Assembly: GCF_014640535.1 (NCBI RefSeq)
Contig: NZ_BMHD01000001.1
Coordinates: 2,717,474-2,781,473, forward strand
Direction of reading: 5' to 3'
Source: Cnuibacter physcomitrellae
GTDB lineage: Bacteria; Actinomycetota; Actinomycetes; Actinomycetales; Microbacteriaceae
DNA length: 64,000 bases
Below the pieces are notes generated by a model that ran no database searches, was not told the DNA's origin, and saw nothing but the letters and a program-made list of their open reading frames with translations. Each line of letters opens with the position of its first letter. The first letter of the stretch is position 1. The translations under genes and the position numbers were made by a program. Of the stretch, positions 39,561 through 47,172 are shown one piece after another.

Positions 39561-40576
39561 CCATCGGCTGGTACGTGCACCATCACGGTGCCGGTCACCT
39601 CACGCGCCTGCTCGCCGTGAGACCGCACCTCGACGACGAGGTCGTCGTGCTCTCCTCGATGCCCGCCCCGTCGTCGCTTCCTCCCCGGACCCGGTGGGTC
39701 GCGCTGCCGCGCGACGACGACGGGTTCGGCGGGTCGACCGGTGCGGCGGAGGCGCCGGTCGAAGCGGACCCCACGGTCGGCGGACTGCTGCACTGGGCTC
39801 CGCTCGGACACGCCGGCCATCGGGCACGGCTGGCCTCGATCGCCGACGTCGCCCGTGACAGCACGCTCGACGCGATGGTCGTCGACGTCTCGGTGGAGGT
39901 GACGCTGCTGTCGCGACTCCTCGGGATCCCGACGGTGGTGTTCTCGCAGCCGGGGGATCGGACCGACGAACCCCATCGGCTCGCGTACCGCGCCGCCTCC
40001 GCGATCATCGCGCCGTGGCCCGAGGGGGTGCTGTCGGATGCGGCCCTGCTGCCGGTGAGCGATCGCGTGCGGTGGACGGGCGGGATCTCGAGGTATGAGC
40101 CGGTGCCCTCGGCGTCGCGCTCCGCTTCGGCCACGTCACGTGGCGGGGGCGTGGTGGTGCTCGGCGCGCATCCAGGTCTCGACGTCGAGGGGCTCCGCCT
40201 CGCCGCGGAGGGTGCGGGGCTCGCCATGACCCGGGTCGGCGCCACCCGGGAGACGTGGACCGCCGACCCTTGGCCGCTCCTCGTCGCGGCCGACGTGGTC
40301 ATCAGCGCGGCAGGGCAGAACAGCGTCGCCGACCTCGCCGCCGCCGACGCCCGCGCCATCGTCCTGCCGCAGGCGCGGCCGTTCGGCGAGCAGGACGCGA
40401 CCGGCCGTGTCCTGGATAGCCTCGGGCTGGCGGTGGTCGCCGCCCCTCCGCGCGGTGCCGAGGCGTGGAGAGGGCTGCTCGACGCCGCGCTCGGGCTCCG
40501 TCCCGACTGGGGTCGCTGGCAGGTGGCGGGGGCCGCGCGCCGTGCCGCCGACAGCATCCGCGGTGTCGTCTCGTGA
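39557..40576 (+). CDS. MurG/GT28-like glycosyltransferase
   Basis: A 339-residue protein starting VTIGWYVHHHGAGHLTRLLAV, a His/Gly-rich loop like the acceptor loop of MurG and of undecaprenyl-linked GT28 enzymes. The donor domain holds ADVVISAAGQNSVADLAAADARAIVLPQARPFGEQ (about residues 245-280), equivalent to the MurG UDP-sugar site with the GxGT...E pattern replaced by GQNSVADL. No membrane spans. It overlaps both neighbours by four bases. It probably transfers a sugar onto a lipid-linked or nucleotide acceptor in the same polymer pathway. Confidence 0.8.
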   Translation: MTIGWYVHHHGAGHLTRLLAVRPHLDDEVVVLSSMPAPSSLPPRTRWVALPRDDDGFGGSTGAAEAPVEADPTVGGLLHWAPLGHAGHRARLASIADVARDSTLDAMVVDVSVEVTLLSRLLGIPTVVFSQPGDRTDEPHRLAYRAASAIIAPWPEGVLSDAALLPVSDRVRWTGGISRYEPVPSASRSASATSRGGGVVVLGAHPGLDVEGLRLAAEGAGLAMTRVGATRETWTADPWPLLVAADVVISAAGQNSVADLAAADARAIVLPQARPFGEQDATGRVLDSLGLAVVAAPPRGAEAWRGLLDAALGLRPDWGRWQVAGAARRAADSIRGVVS

Positions 40577-41433
40577 CGGTGAGCGTCATCACCCTCGCGT
40601 CCGAGGCGCGGGCCGAGCACGTCCGGCGGCAGCAGGAGCACCTGCGCTCGCTGCCGGTCGATCGGGTGATCGTCTGGCTCGACGCCGAGCCGCCGCGGGC
40701 CGATGACGTGCTGGCCACGGCCGGCGCGCGGCTGGTGCACGTGCCGCCGGGCGAGCACGGCCTGCGGCTGGCCGCCGGGCGCAACGCCGGCGCGCGGGCC
40801 GCGGCCGACGCGTCGCGGGCGGAGGCTGGCGCGCCAGAGCTGCTGGTGTTCCTCGACGCCGACTGCATCCCCGGACCGGACCTGCTGGCCCGCTACCGGG
40901 CCGCCGCCACGGCGAGACCGGATGCGCTGCTCGCCGGCCCGGTCACCTACCTTCCGCCGGGTGCGCCGGTCGAGACGCCCGCCGACCTGCGTCGCGCGAC
41001 GGCACCGCATCCCGCCCGTCCCGTCCCCGCCGACGGCGAGCTGCTCGACGGCGACCGCTACGAGCTGTTCTGGTCGCTCTCGTTCGCGGCCACCCGGGAG
41101 ACCTGGGACAGCCTCGGCGGGTTCGACGAGGGATACGAGGGCTACGGCGGCGAGGACACCGACTTCGCGTTCCGGGCCAGGGAGGCCGGTGTGCCGCTGG
41201 TCTGGGTGGGCGGAGCGCACGCCTATCACCAGCACCATCCCACGACGAACCCTCCCGTGCAGCACCTGGGCGACATCCTGCGCAACGGTCGGCGGTTCGC
41301 GGAGCGCTGGGGCGAGTGGCCGATGCGGGGGTGGCTGACGGCGTTCGCCGGACTCGGGCTGGTCGAGGAGGACGGCGACGGCTACCGCCGCGCCCGTCCT
41401 GCGTCCGCGCCGGATCCCGCGTCGCGGATCTGA
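40573..41433 (+). CDS. Family 2 glycosyltransferase
   Basis: A 286-residue GT-A enzyme. The N-terminal VTVSVITLASEARAEHVRRQQEHL and a long first domain lead to the metal-binding FLDADCIPGPDLLARY (about residue 95). Later come the catalytic region LGGFDEGYEGYGGEDTDFAFRARE (about 190-213) and AHAYHQHHP, as in galactosyl/GalNAc-type transferases with a C-terminal GGEDxDxxxR motif. It ends the plus-strand operon. It shares the GGED motif with the enzyme at 33897, implying related reactions on the same polymer. Confidence 0.88.
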   Translation: MTVSVITLASEARAEHVRRQQEHLRSLPVDRVIVWLDAEPPRADDVLATAGARLVHVPPGEHGLRLAAGRNAGARAAADASRAEAGAPELLVFLDADCIPGPDLLARYRAAATARPDALLAGPVTYLPPGAPVETPADLRRATAPHPARPVPADGELLDGDRYELFWSLSFAATRETWDSLGGFDEGYEGYGGEDTDFAFRAREAGVPLVWVGGAHAYHQHHPTTNPPVQHLGDILRNGRRFAERWGEWPMRGWLTAFAGLGLVEEDGDGYRRARPASAPDPASRI

Positions 41434-41525
41434 CGCTCGAGAGGGGCTCCGATCGGTTCGGGCACCCGAAAGCGTCATCGCGGCAACCCCTCGCCAGGAG
41501 CGGTCGACCCTGTCACGCTGGTCGG

Positions 41526-41819
41526 ATGACCGCAGCCGACGCCACCTTCCTCGAAGAGGCGCAGAACACCCCGAAGACCGTGACCGTCGGCGACACCGAC
41601 TACGTGGTGCGCCACACCGAGAGCCACTACGACCTGCAGGTCGAGGATCCGTCCGGCATCGTGATCGGGTTCGCCGCGCGCACCCTGGACGGTGGCGTCG
41701 GCTTCATCCCCGCCGCTCTCGTCGACCGGGTGCAGCCGCAGCAGCACAGCTCCGTCGAGGACGCGATCGACTTCCTCCTCGCCACCGCGACCGACATCGG
41801 CACCGAGCAGCACCCCTGA
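41526..41819 (+). CDS. Small soluble protein of unknown function
   Basis: A 97-residue acidic protein. It has TVTVGDTDYVVRHTESHYDLQVED and IVIGFAARTLDGGVGFIPAALV, an alternating-strand pattern suggesting a small beta-sheet fold, and a helical end SSVEDAIDFLLATATDI. No motif was recognised. The start ATG at 41526 lies 93 bases after the glycosyltransferase operon and the gene has no close partner; it ends just before an intergenic palindrome. Confidence 0.65.
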   Translation: MTAADATFLEEAQNTPKTVTVGDTDYVVRHTESHYDLQVEDPSGIVIGFAARTLDGGVGFIPAALVDRVQPQQHSSVEDAIDFLLATATDIGTEQHP

Positions 41820-41844
41820 CGCGTCCGCTGCCGGTGCCCGTGCC

Positions 41845-41918
41845 GCGGGTTCCGCCCGCCGCGCGGGGAGCCGCCCGCCTGGGCGGCGTCATCGACGCGC
41901 TCCGCGGGCGGAACCCGC
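41845..41918. repeat. Intergenic inverted repeat, GTTCCGCC-core family, copy C
   Basis: GCGGGTTCCGCCCGC (41845-41859) and its exact complement (41904-41918) flank 44 bases, inside which GCCGCCC (41870-41876) pairs with GGGCGGC (41881-41887). The 13 inner bases of the arms are the same as in copy A at 3609-3683. It lies between convergent genes. Confidence 0.7.
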
Positions 41919-41943
41919 AACAGCAGCCTCGGGTCGGTGCGGG

Positions 41944-42462
41944 TCAGCTCCACCAGAAGGCGCCGGCCGGGCCGAGCAGCGCCCGGAATCCGGCGGGCGA
42001 CGAGGCGAGGTGGGAGGGCAGCGAGCTCGCGCCGAACCAGGCGCTCCGCTGCACCGAGGGCACCGCCTCCGTCATCGCGGTCAGCGCCTCCCCGAACGCC
42101 TCCTCCGCGTCGAACGGCGCCCGGAGCGTGTAGTCGACGCCGTGCACCGAGAACAGGAGCTCGCCCGGCGAGGTCCGCTCCACGATGACGTGCAGCTTGA
42201 GGTTGAACTGCGATCCGCCGCCCGTCACGAGCGCATCGGCGGCCACGGCCAGTGCCGAGCGGCCCCTTCCGCCCTGCTCGTAGAGGTGCGCCGACGGTGT
42301 TGGGTTCTCCGGCTCCTTCCGGCGGTAGCCGTATTCGCGGAGCCGCTCGTCGAGCACGGCGCCCGCCGCCTCGACGGCCTCGGCCGGGCCGGTGATCGCG
42401 CAGACGGGGAACCTCAGCCGGTCGAGCGTCGCCTCCGCCCGTTCGACCTCCGCCGCATCCAT
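41944..42462 (-). CDS. Conserved soluble protein of unknown function
   Basis: A 172-residue protein. Features seen are VERAEATLDRLRFPVCAITGPAEAVEAAGAVLDERLREYGY at the start, LKLHVIVERTSPGELLFSVHGVDYTL in the middle and AFGEALTAMTEAVPSVQRSAWFGASSLPSHLASS toward the end. The mix of helices and strands suggests a compact globular fold; no cofactor motif or membrane segment is seen. It is convergent with the 41526 gene and 41 bases from the next minus-strand gene start-stop pair. No function can be given. Confidence 0.65.
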   Translation of the reverse strand: MDAAEVERAEATLDRLRFPVCAITGPAEAVEAAGAVLDERLREYGYRRKEPENPTPSAHLYEQGGRGRSALAVAADALVTGGGSQFNLKLHVIVERTSPGELLFSVHGVDYTLRAPFDAEEAFGEALTAMTEAVPSVQRSAWFGASSLPSHLASSPAGFRALLGPAGAFWWS

Positions 42463-42503
42463 GCGCCCAGCCTACGAAGGCCTACGGAGTTCCCGCGAGG
42501 TGC

Positions 42504-43040
42504 TCAGTGCCTGTGGAGGAGCCCGCTGAGGGGTCGCTGCTGCTCGCCCTGCTGAGCGGCGAGCACGACCAGCGTTCCCGTGAGCAGCGGCAGGACCCAC
42601 TGGAGCACCTTCTGCCTCCGCTGAGCCGCGGCGAGCTTCTTCGAGGCGGACGCGCTGGGCTCGGTCACACCCTCGCCGCCCTCCTCCGCATGCTTGTCGA
42701 TGGTGCGTCCGAGTGCGCCGGAGTAGAGGCTCGCGGCTCCGGCCACTCCGGTGAGCACGAGCTTCAGCGTGGTGTTCGAGCGGGCCTCTCCCTGACCCGC
42801 GAGGCGGGACTTGTTGCCGTTGATGAGGCCGACGCCGCCGATGCCGTGGACGACGATGGCGACGAACTGCACCGGTGCCCACTTCGCCCACCCGACGGAG
42901 GAGAGGTGCAGGCGCTCGCGCGGGTCCTTCGCCTCGGCGGCCGCGCCGTTGAGTCCGACGGCACCCATGAGGGTCCCGCCGAACCAGGCCGCGAGGCCGA
43001 GGTCGTGCATCGATCGGACGACGGTGTTGCGTGACGACAT
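42504..43040 (-). CDS. Small membrane protein of unknown function
   Basis: A 178-residue protein with a likely N-terminal span near LGLAAWFGGTLMGAVGLNGAA (about residues 14-34). Further hydrophobic stretches are at about 55-72 (VQFVAIVVHGIGGVGLI), 90-108 and a final span at about 145-165 (VLQWVLPLLTGTLVVLAA). Basic loops lie between. The sequence SMHDLGLAAWFGGTLMGAVGLNGAA resembles small actinobacterial membrane proteins seen in stress regions. Start ATG at 43040. It is divergent from the gene at 43215. Confidence 0.72.
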   Translation of the reverse strand: MSSRNTVVRSMHDLGLAAWFGGTLMGAVGLNGAAAEAKDPRERLHLSSVGWAKWAPVQFVAIVVHGIGGVGLINGNKSRLAGQGEARSNTTLKLVLTGVAGAASLYSGALGRTIDKHAEEGGEGVTEPSASASKKLAAAQRRQKVLQWVLPLLTGTLVVLAAQQGEQQRPLSGLLHRH

Positions 43041-43214
43041 GGGGTACCCGTTTCTCTGGATCGAGGGTCGATGGTGACTCCTATCGACCGTCCGCGCCCG
43101 TCCTGTCGCGAGCGGGTTGCCGCGGGACGCGGACCATGCATCGGGGCGCGCGCATCCGCTCCGGATCGAGGAATCGCCCAGCCCGACGGAGGAGGGGTCT
43201 GACAGGGTGGAGGC

Positions 43215-43673
43215 ATGGACTCCCCCGAGATGCCGAGCCTGAACCCGCCCGTCGAGGTCGTCGCCGACATCGACCGGAAGGCGGCGCGACTGCACGCCGA
43301 GCCGCAGAGCTTCGCGGCGATGGACGGACTCTGGCGCGCGGTCTACGGACTGGATCGGTGGATCTTCATCGCCCGCGGCTCGCAGGACGACCCCAAGCCC
43401 TATGCGGGAGAGCTCTCCCCGGGCCCGATGGTCTTCGCGTTCACCACCGCCGAGCGCGCTCTCGAGGGCGGTCGCAGCGTCGGACTGAGCGACGAGGAGG
43501 CCTCGCTCCTGCTCGCGGTCCCGATGCCGGGTGCGATCGAGTGGGTGGCGTCGTTCGCCGGGTCCGGGATCGCGGGCATCGCCTTCGATGTGCCGTCCGC
43601 CGGGTACTACGCCCCGCTCACGAACCTGCTGCCGATGCGCGACCACATGACGGCCAACCCGCCCGTGGAGTGA
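43215..43673 (+). CDS. Soluble protein of unknown function
   Basis: A 152-residue protein. DRKAARLHAEPQSFAAMDGLWRAVYGLDRWIFIARG opens it, then MVFAFTTAERALEGGRSVGLSDEEASLLLAVPMPGAIEWV and FDVPSAGYYAPLTNLLPMRDHM. The second segment recalls SseB-like domains, in which a value-type strand is followed by FTTxERA. No catalytic residues are evident. The ATG follows GGTGGAGGC. A strong terminator hairpin follows three bases after the stop. Confidence 0.7.
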   Translation: MDSPEMPSLNPPVEVVADIDRKAARLHAEPQSFAAMDGLWRAVYGLDRWIFIARGSQDDPKPYAGELSPGPMVFAFTTAERALEGGRSVGLSDEEASLLLAVPMPGAIEWVASFAGSGIAGIAFDVPSAGYYAPLTNLLPMRDHMTANPPVE

Positions 43674-43675
43674 GG

Positions 43676-43707
43676 CCGAGCGGGCGGAACAGCGTCCGCC
43701 CGCTCGG
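43676..43707. terminator. Strong hairpin terminator between convergent genes
   Basis: CCGAGCGGGCGGA (43676-43688) pairs perfectly with TCCGCCCGCTCGG (43695-43707) around a six-base loop, three bases after the stop at 43673 and upstream of the convergent stop at 43737. Confidence 0.8.
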
Positions 43708-43736
43708 TGCCCCATCCCGCCCGCAGGCGGTCGCCT

Positions 43737-43907
43737 TCAGCGCGTATCCCGGTGCGCTCGCAGCTGCTCGGCGACCAGCCATGCCCCGAAGCGGACCGCG
43801 AGAGCGGCGCCCGAGGCGAGCAGGCCGCCCGCCAGGAGGGGCGCCGCCACGGGGGCCGGCAGGTTCTCGGGGTCCGGCACGTGCAGTGCCGGGAGGTGGA
43901 GCGTCAT
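43737..43907 (-). CDS. Small membrane protein coupled to the manganese catalase gene
   Basis: A 56-residue protein, MTLHLPALHVPDPENLPAPV, with one hydrophobic segment (AAPLLAGGLLASGAALAVRFGAWLV, about residues 22-46) and a basic end. Its ATG overlaps the catalase stop (ATGA), so it is translated from the catalase message. It may help anchor or localise the enzyme, or serve the same stress response; there is no direct evidence for either. Confidence 0.6.
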   Translation of the reverse strand: MTLHLPALHVPDPENLPAPVAAPLLAGGLLASGAALAVRFGAWLVAEQLRAHRDTR

Positions 43908-44785
43908 TTGTCGCTCAGCTTGTCCTTGATGACCCCGGACGCCTTGTCGATGAGGTTCGGCTTCGGATCGGTGCCGAACAGGCGCGGATCGGGCTGCGTG
44001 GGCGGCGGCATCGGCGACGACGTGGTCGGGCCGTCGTGGTACGAGAACTCGCCCTTGCCATCCGGTGTGGGGCCGGATGCCCACGAGCCGTCCTTCGCGG
44101 CCGCTCCGTCGGAGAAGTTGAGGTACTGGTACGACACCTCGCGCTGCTCCTGTCCGAGCGGGAAGTTGCTCGGCACCGGGAGGTCCTCGACGCCCTCGGC
44201 CCGGAGCTCCGCGGCCGCGGCCGTCCACTGGTTCTGGTGCATCGTGTCGCGGGCGATGAGGAACGACAGCAGCTCCCGCACGCCCTTGTCGTCCGTCATG
44301 TTGTAGATCCGTGCGGCCTGCAGGCGCCCCTGCATCTCGCCGTTCGCGTTCGCGGTGAAGTCGGCGAGCAGGTTCCCTGATGCGGTGATGTACGAGCCCT
44401 GCCACGGGTTGCCGTTGCTGTCGACCGGGCGGGCACCCGCTCCGGCGACGATGGCGTGCTGCACGTCCATCCCGCCGATGATCGCGCCGAGCACCGGGTC
44501 GGACTTCGCGGCCTCCTCCGACTGCTCGACCGGCGCCTTCTCCAGCAGCTGGGCGATCATGATCGCGAGCATCTCGACGTGCCCGAACTCCTCGCTGCCG
44601 ATCCCGTACAGCAGGTCCCGGTACTTGCCGGGGATGTGCGCGTTCCAGGCCTGGAAGCCGTACTGCATCGCGATCGTGATCTCGCCGTACTGGCCCCCGA
44701 GCAGCTCCTGCATCCGACGCGCCAGGATGGCGTCGGGCTTGGCCGGTGTCGCGGTGAACTGCAGTTCCTGCTTGTGGAAGAACAT
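43904..44785 (-). CDS. Manganese (dimanganese) catalase
   Basis: A 293-residue enzyme that splits hydrogen peroxide using two Mn ions. The ligands are visible in order: Glu in GGQYGEITIAMQYGFQAW (about residue 36), Glu and His in GIGSEEFGHVEMLAIM (about 66-69), Glu in NANGEMQGRLQAARIY (about 145) and His in IARDTMHQNQWTAAAAEL (about 180). The start MFFHKQELQF follows GAGGAGAGG. The C-terminal tail (about residues 255-293) is disordered and Pro-rich. It is co-transcribed with a small membrane protein and lies just downstream of a P450 related to peroxide-using enzymes. Confidence 0.92.
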   Translation of the reverse strand: MFFHKQELQFTATPAKPDAILARRMQELLGGQYGEITIAMQYGFQAWNAHIPGKYRDLLYGIGSEEFGHVEMLAIMIAQLLEKAPVEQSEEAAKSDPVLGAIIGGMDVQHAIVAGAGARPVDSNGNPWQGSYITASGNLLADFTANANGEMQGRLQAARIYNMTDDKGVRELLSFLIARDTMHQNQWTAAAAELRAEGVEDLPVPSNFPLGQEQREVSYQYLNFSDGAAAKDGSWASGPTPDGKGEFSYHDGPTTSSPMPPPTQPDPRLFGTDPKPNLIDKASGVIKDKLSDK

Positions 44786-44951
44786 GCCTACCTCTCCTCG
44801 TCCTCGGCGGCCGTCGGTGGCGTCGCCGATGTGTGCGACCGTACGTCCGGCCTTCCGCGCTCCCTCGGGGGTGGACAACGTGCTCGACCCGTGCCACACG
44901 AGAGCCCGGCGCCTCCGGTCCACGCCGGCTGACGCAGCCCGCCGACGGGGA

Positions 44952-46262
44952 TCAGTGGAACGGGAAGGGGCAGCGGGACGGTGCGCCGACGGCGCGCACG
45001 CGGCCGCCCGAGGAGGGCTTCGTGGGGAGACGACGCCGATCGACGTCGAGGCCCCGGTCGAGGATCGTGACTCGCGGATCGCTCAGCGTCGCGATCGCGG
45101 ACGCGAGCCCGGCGATCGCGAGCTTCTCGCCTGGACAGCGGTGCCCCGTCGTCACGCCCGCTCCGCCATGCGGGATGAAGGCCTCGAGGGCCTCGTAGTC
45201 CTCCACGCCCACGAAGCGTGCGGGATCGAACCGACCCGCGTGGGGCCAGGAGCGGTCGTCGGTGTCGGTGCCGAGGATGTCGAGCACGATCCGGCCGCCC
45301 TCGGACACACGCTCGCCGTCGACCTCGATGTCCGCGATCGCCCGGCCGGGCAGCATCGGCACGAAGGGCGCTGTGCGCCGGACCTCCTGCGCGAACGCCG
45401 TCGCGAGCGGACCGTCGACGACAGAGCCGCGTTCGGCGGTCTCGTCGGCGATGCGCATCCGCCAGTCCGGATGGTCGTGCAGCTCCTTCGCGGCGAAGGC
45501 GACGAAGCGGGCCACCGCGATCATCGGACGGATGCTGTTCTGCAGCTCGATCCCCGCCAGGCGGGGCGGGAGCAGGTGTCCCGCCCGGTCGCGGTGCCAC
45601 GCCCACTGCTCCAGCGCTGTGCCCTGCTCCGCGTCGAGCTCGCCGGCCCGGACGGCGGCGATGAGGTCCGCCGCGTGACGGTCCGACCACATCCGGTTGC
45701 CGAAGGCGAGGAGGTACTCGGGCGAGTAGGGGACGCCGAACCCGTCGACGATCTGCGCGAGCCGCCGAGCCCAGCGTGTCTTGGCGGCGGCGGTGCCCGG
45801 GAGGCCGGCCCACCGCATGCTCGCTCGCCCGAAGGCGCCGACGGCGGCGTCGTAGGCCGAGCGGCGGCCGCCCGCCAGCCACGCGTCGAGCTCGGCCTGC
45901 CACTCCCGCTCGAGCAGCGGGGTCAGTCTCGCGACCTGATGGTCCTCGTACGCGACGTCGACGAAGGTGGCCTTGCGGTGACGGTGGTCGTCGCCGTCGA
46001 GGCTGTGGACGGAGCCGTGCCCGAAGAGGGTCTCCTGGACGAGACCGGGCATGGCGCCGTGACGCGCGACGAGGTCGTCGTCGTAGAACGCCCGCACCCC
46101 CTCCGCGCCCCGGACGAAGAGCGTGTCGTCACCCAGCAGCCGCATCGGGGCCGACCGGGCGCCCGGTCGCGCGCGCCGCCAGATGCGGGCGCCGAAGCCG
46201 TAGCCGCGGGTGAGCACCGAGAGGGAGTCGTCGAGGGCGGGGAACGAGGTCGAGGACGCCAT
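44952..46262 (-). CDS. Cytochrome P450, CYP152 (peroxygenase)-like
   Basis: A 436-residue haem protein. The haem Cys ligand is in FIPHGGAGVTTGHRCPGEKLAIAG (about residue 375), a loop type seen in fatty-acid peroxygenases (CYP152). FAQEVRRTAPFVPMLPGR (about 285) matches the region where those enzymes use an Arg to hold the substrate carboxylate. The usual acid-alcohol pair of the I-helix is not seen. Such enzymes use H2O2 directly rather than a redox partner, and none is encoded nearby. Products could be hydroxylated or decarboxylated fatty acids. A Mn catalase gene follows 166 bases downstream on the same strand. Confidence 0.82.
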   Translation of the reverse strand: MASSTSFPALDDSLSVLTRGYGFGARIWRRARPGARSAPMRLLGDDTLFVRGAEGVRAFYDDDLVARHGAMPGLVQETLFGHGSVHSLDGDDHRHRKATFVDVAYEDHQVARLTPLLEREWQAELDAWLAGGRRSAYDAAVGAFGRASMRWAGLPGTAAAKTRWARRLAQIVDGFGVPYSPEYLLAFGNRMWSDRHAADLIAAVRAGELDAEQGTALEQWAWHRDRAGHLLPPRLAGIELQNSIRPMIAVARFVAFAAKELHDHPDWRMRIADETAERGSVVDGPLATAFAQEVRRTAPFVPMLPGRAIADIEVDGERVSEGGRIVLDILGTDTDDRSWPHAGRFDPARFVGVEDYEALEAFIPHGGAGVTTGHRCPGEKLAIAGLASAIATLSDPRVTILDRGLDVDRRRLPTKPSSGGRVRAVGAPSRCPFPFH

Positions 46263-46386
46263 CCCCACATCCTGGACCGCCCGCTCGCATCTCGCTCGGG
46301 GGTTGCGCCGGCGACGGGGGCGTCGAGTCGCAGGGGTCGCGCGGCGGCGCTCGCGGTCGCTCCGGGCCCTCTGCGACACTCGAGGG

Positions 46387-47154
46387 GTGAGCGGAACGAG
46401 CACTCGTGCATCCCACCGGGCGGCGCTCGCGGGTCTGCCGGCCGCGCAGTGGGGGGCCTACCTCGCCGAGAACTCGGGGCTGCCCGGGCCCCGCGCGAAC
46501 CTCGACCTGGCGCAGGCCGTCGCCGACGAGGCGTCGCCCGAGCAGATCACGGCTTTCGCCGACTCGGCCGACGAGTACACCGCCCTGTGCGGGGCGGTCG
46601 CGCTCGGGCGCCTCTGGACGGACGGATCCCGCGAGGAGTCGGAGGCTCGGCTGGTCGCCCTCGCAGAGGATCCGCGGTGGCGCGTGCGCGAGGGGGTCGC
46701 GATGGCGTTGCAGCGCATCGGCGACGCCGACCGCGATGCGCTCTGGGAGCTCGCGGAGCGGTGGGTCGAGAGTGCCACCGCCCCACGTCAGGCGCCTCGA
46801 CTCCTCCTCCTGCGCGCGGTCGCCGCCGGCGTCGCCGAGCTCCGGCTCGTGAAGGCGGCACCGGATGCGCGGCGCGCCCTGCGCATCCTCGATCGGATCA
46901 CGGCGGCGCTCGCCGCCCTGCCCGCATCCGAGCGACGGGGCCGCGACGACGTGCGTGTGCTGCGCCAGACGCTGGGATACGCGTGGAGCGTCGCGGCGGT
47001 CGGGGTCCCGGCCGAGGGATTCGAGGCCTTGGAGCGCCTCGCCGCGCTCGGCGACCCGGACATGAGCTGGATCGTGCGCTCGAACGCCACGAAGTCGCGG
47101 CTGGCCAGGCTCGACCCCGACCGAGCGGCTGCTCTCCGCGGCGGTGTCGGCTGA
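46387..47154 (+). CDS. HEAT-repeat-like helical protein
   Basis: A 255-residue all-alpha protein made of short helical pairs, such as TALCGAVALGRLWTDGSREESEARLVALAEDPRWRVREGVAMALQRIGD, with the RVREGVAMAL pattern of HEAT repeats. DPDMSWIVRSNATKSRLARLDP near the end also matches. It looks like DNA-alkylation-repair/HEAT scaffolds, but no AlkD-type catalytic residue was identified. Start GTG at 46387 after CGAGGG. It is 18 bases ahead of the next gene, so the two may be co-transcribed. Confidence 0.72.
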   Translation: MSGTSTRASHRAALAGLPAAQWGAYLAENSGLPGPRANLDLAQAVADEASPEQITAFADSADEYTALCGAVALGRLWTDGSREESEARLVALAEDPRWRVREGVAMALQRIGDADRDALWELAERWVESATAPRQAPRLLLLRAVAAGVAELRLVKAAPDARRALRILDRITAALAALPASERRGRDDVRVLRQTLGYAWSVAAVGVPAEGFEALERLAALGDPDMSWIVRSNATKSRLARLDPDRAAALRGGVG

Positions 47155-47172
47155 CGTGGACACAATGGAGTC

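Noticed and set aside
33897-41433. Treating the glycosyltransferase cluster as a capsule locus
   Set aside because: No polymerase, flippase, exporter or chain-length gene is present, so the polymer type cannot be asserted.
43066-43089. GGTCGAT (43066-43072) and ATCGACC (43083-43089) inverted repeat upstream of the gene at 42504
   Set aside because: Seven-base arms with a 10-base loop are close to chance in this composition and no promoter element lines up with them.
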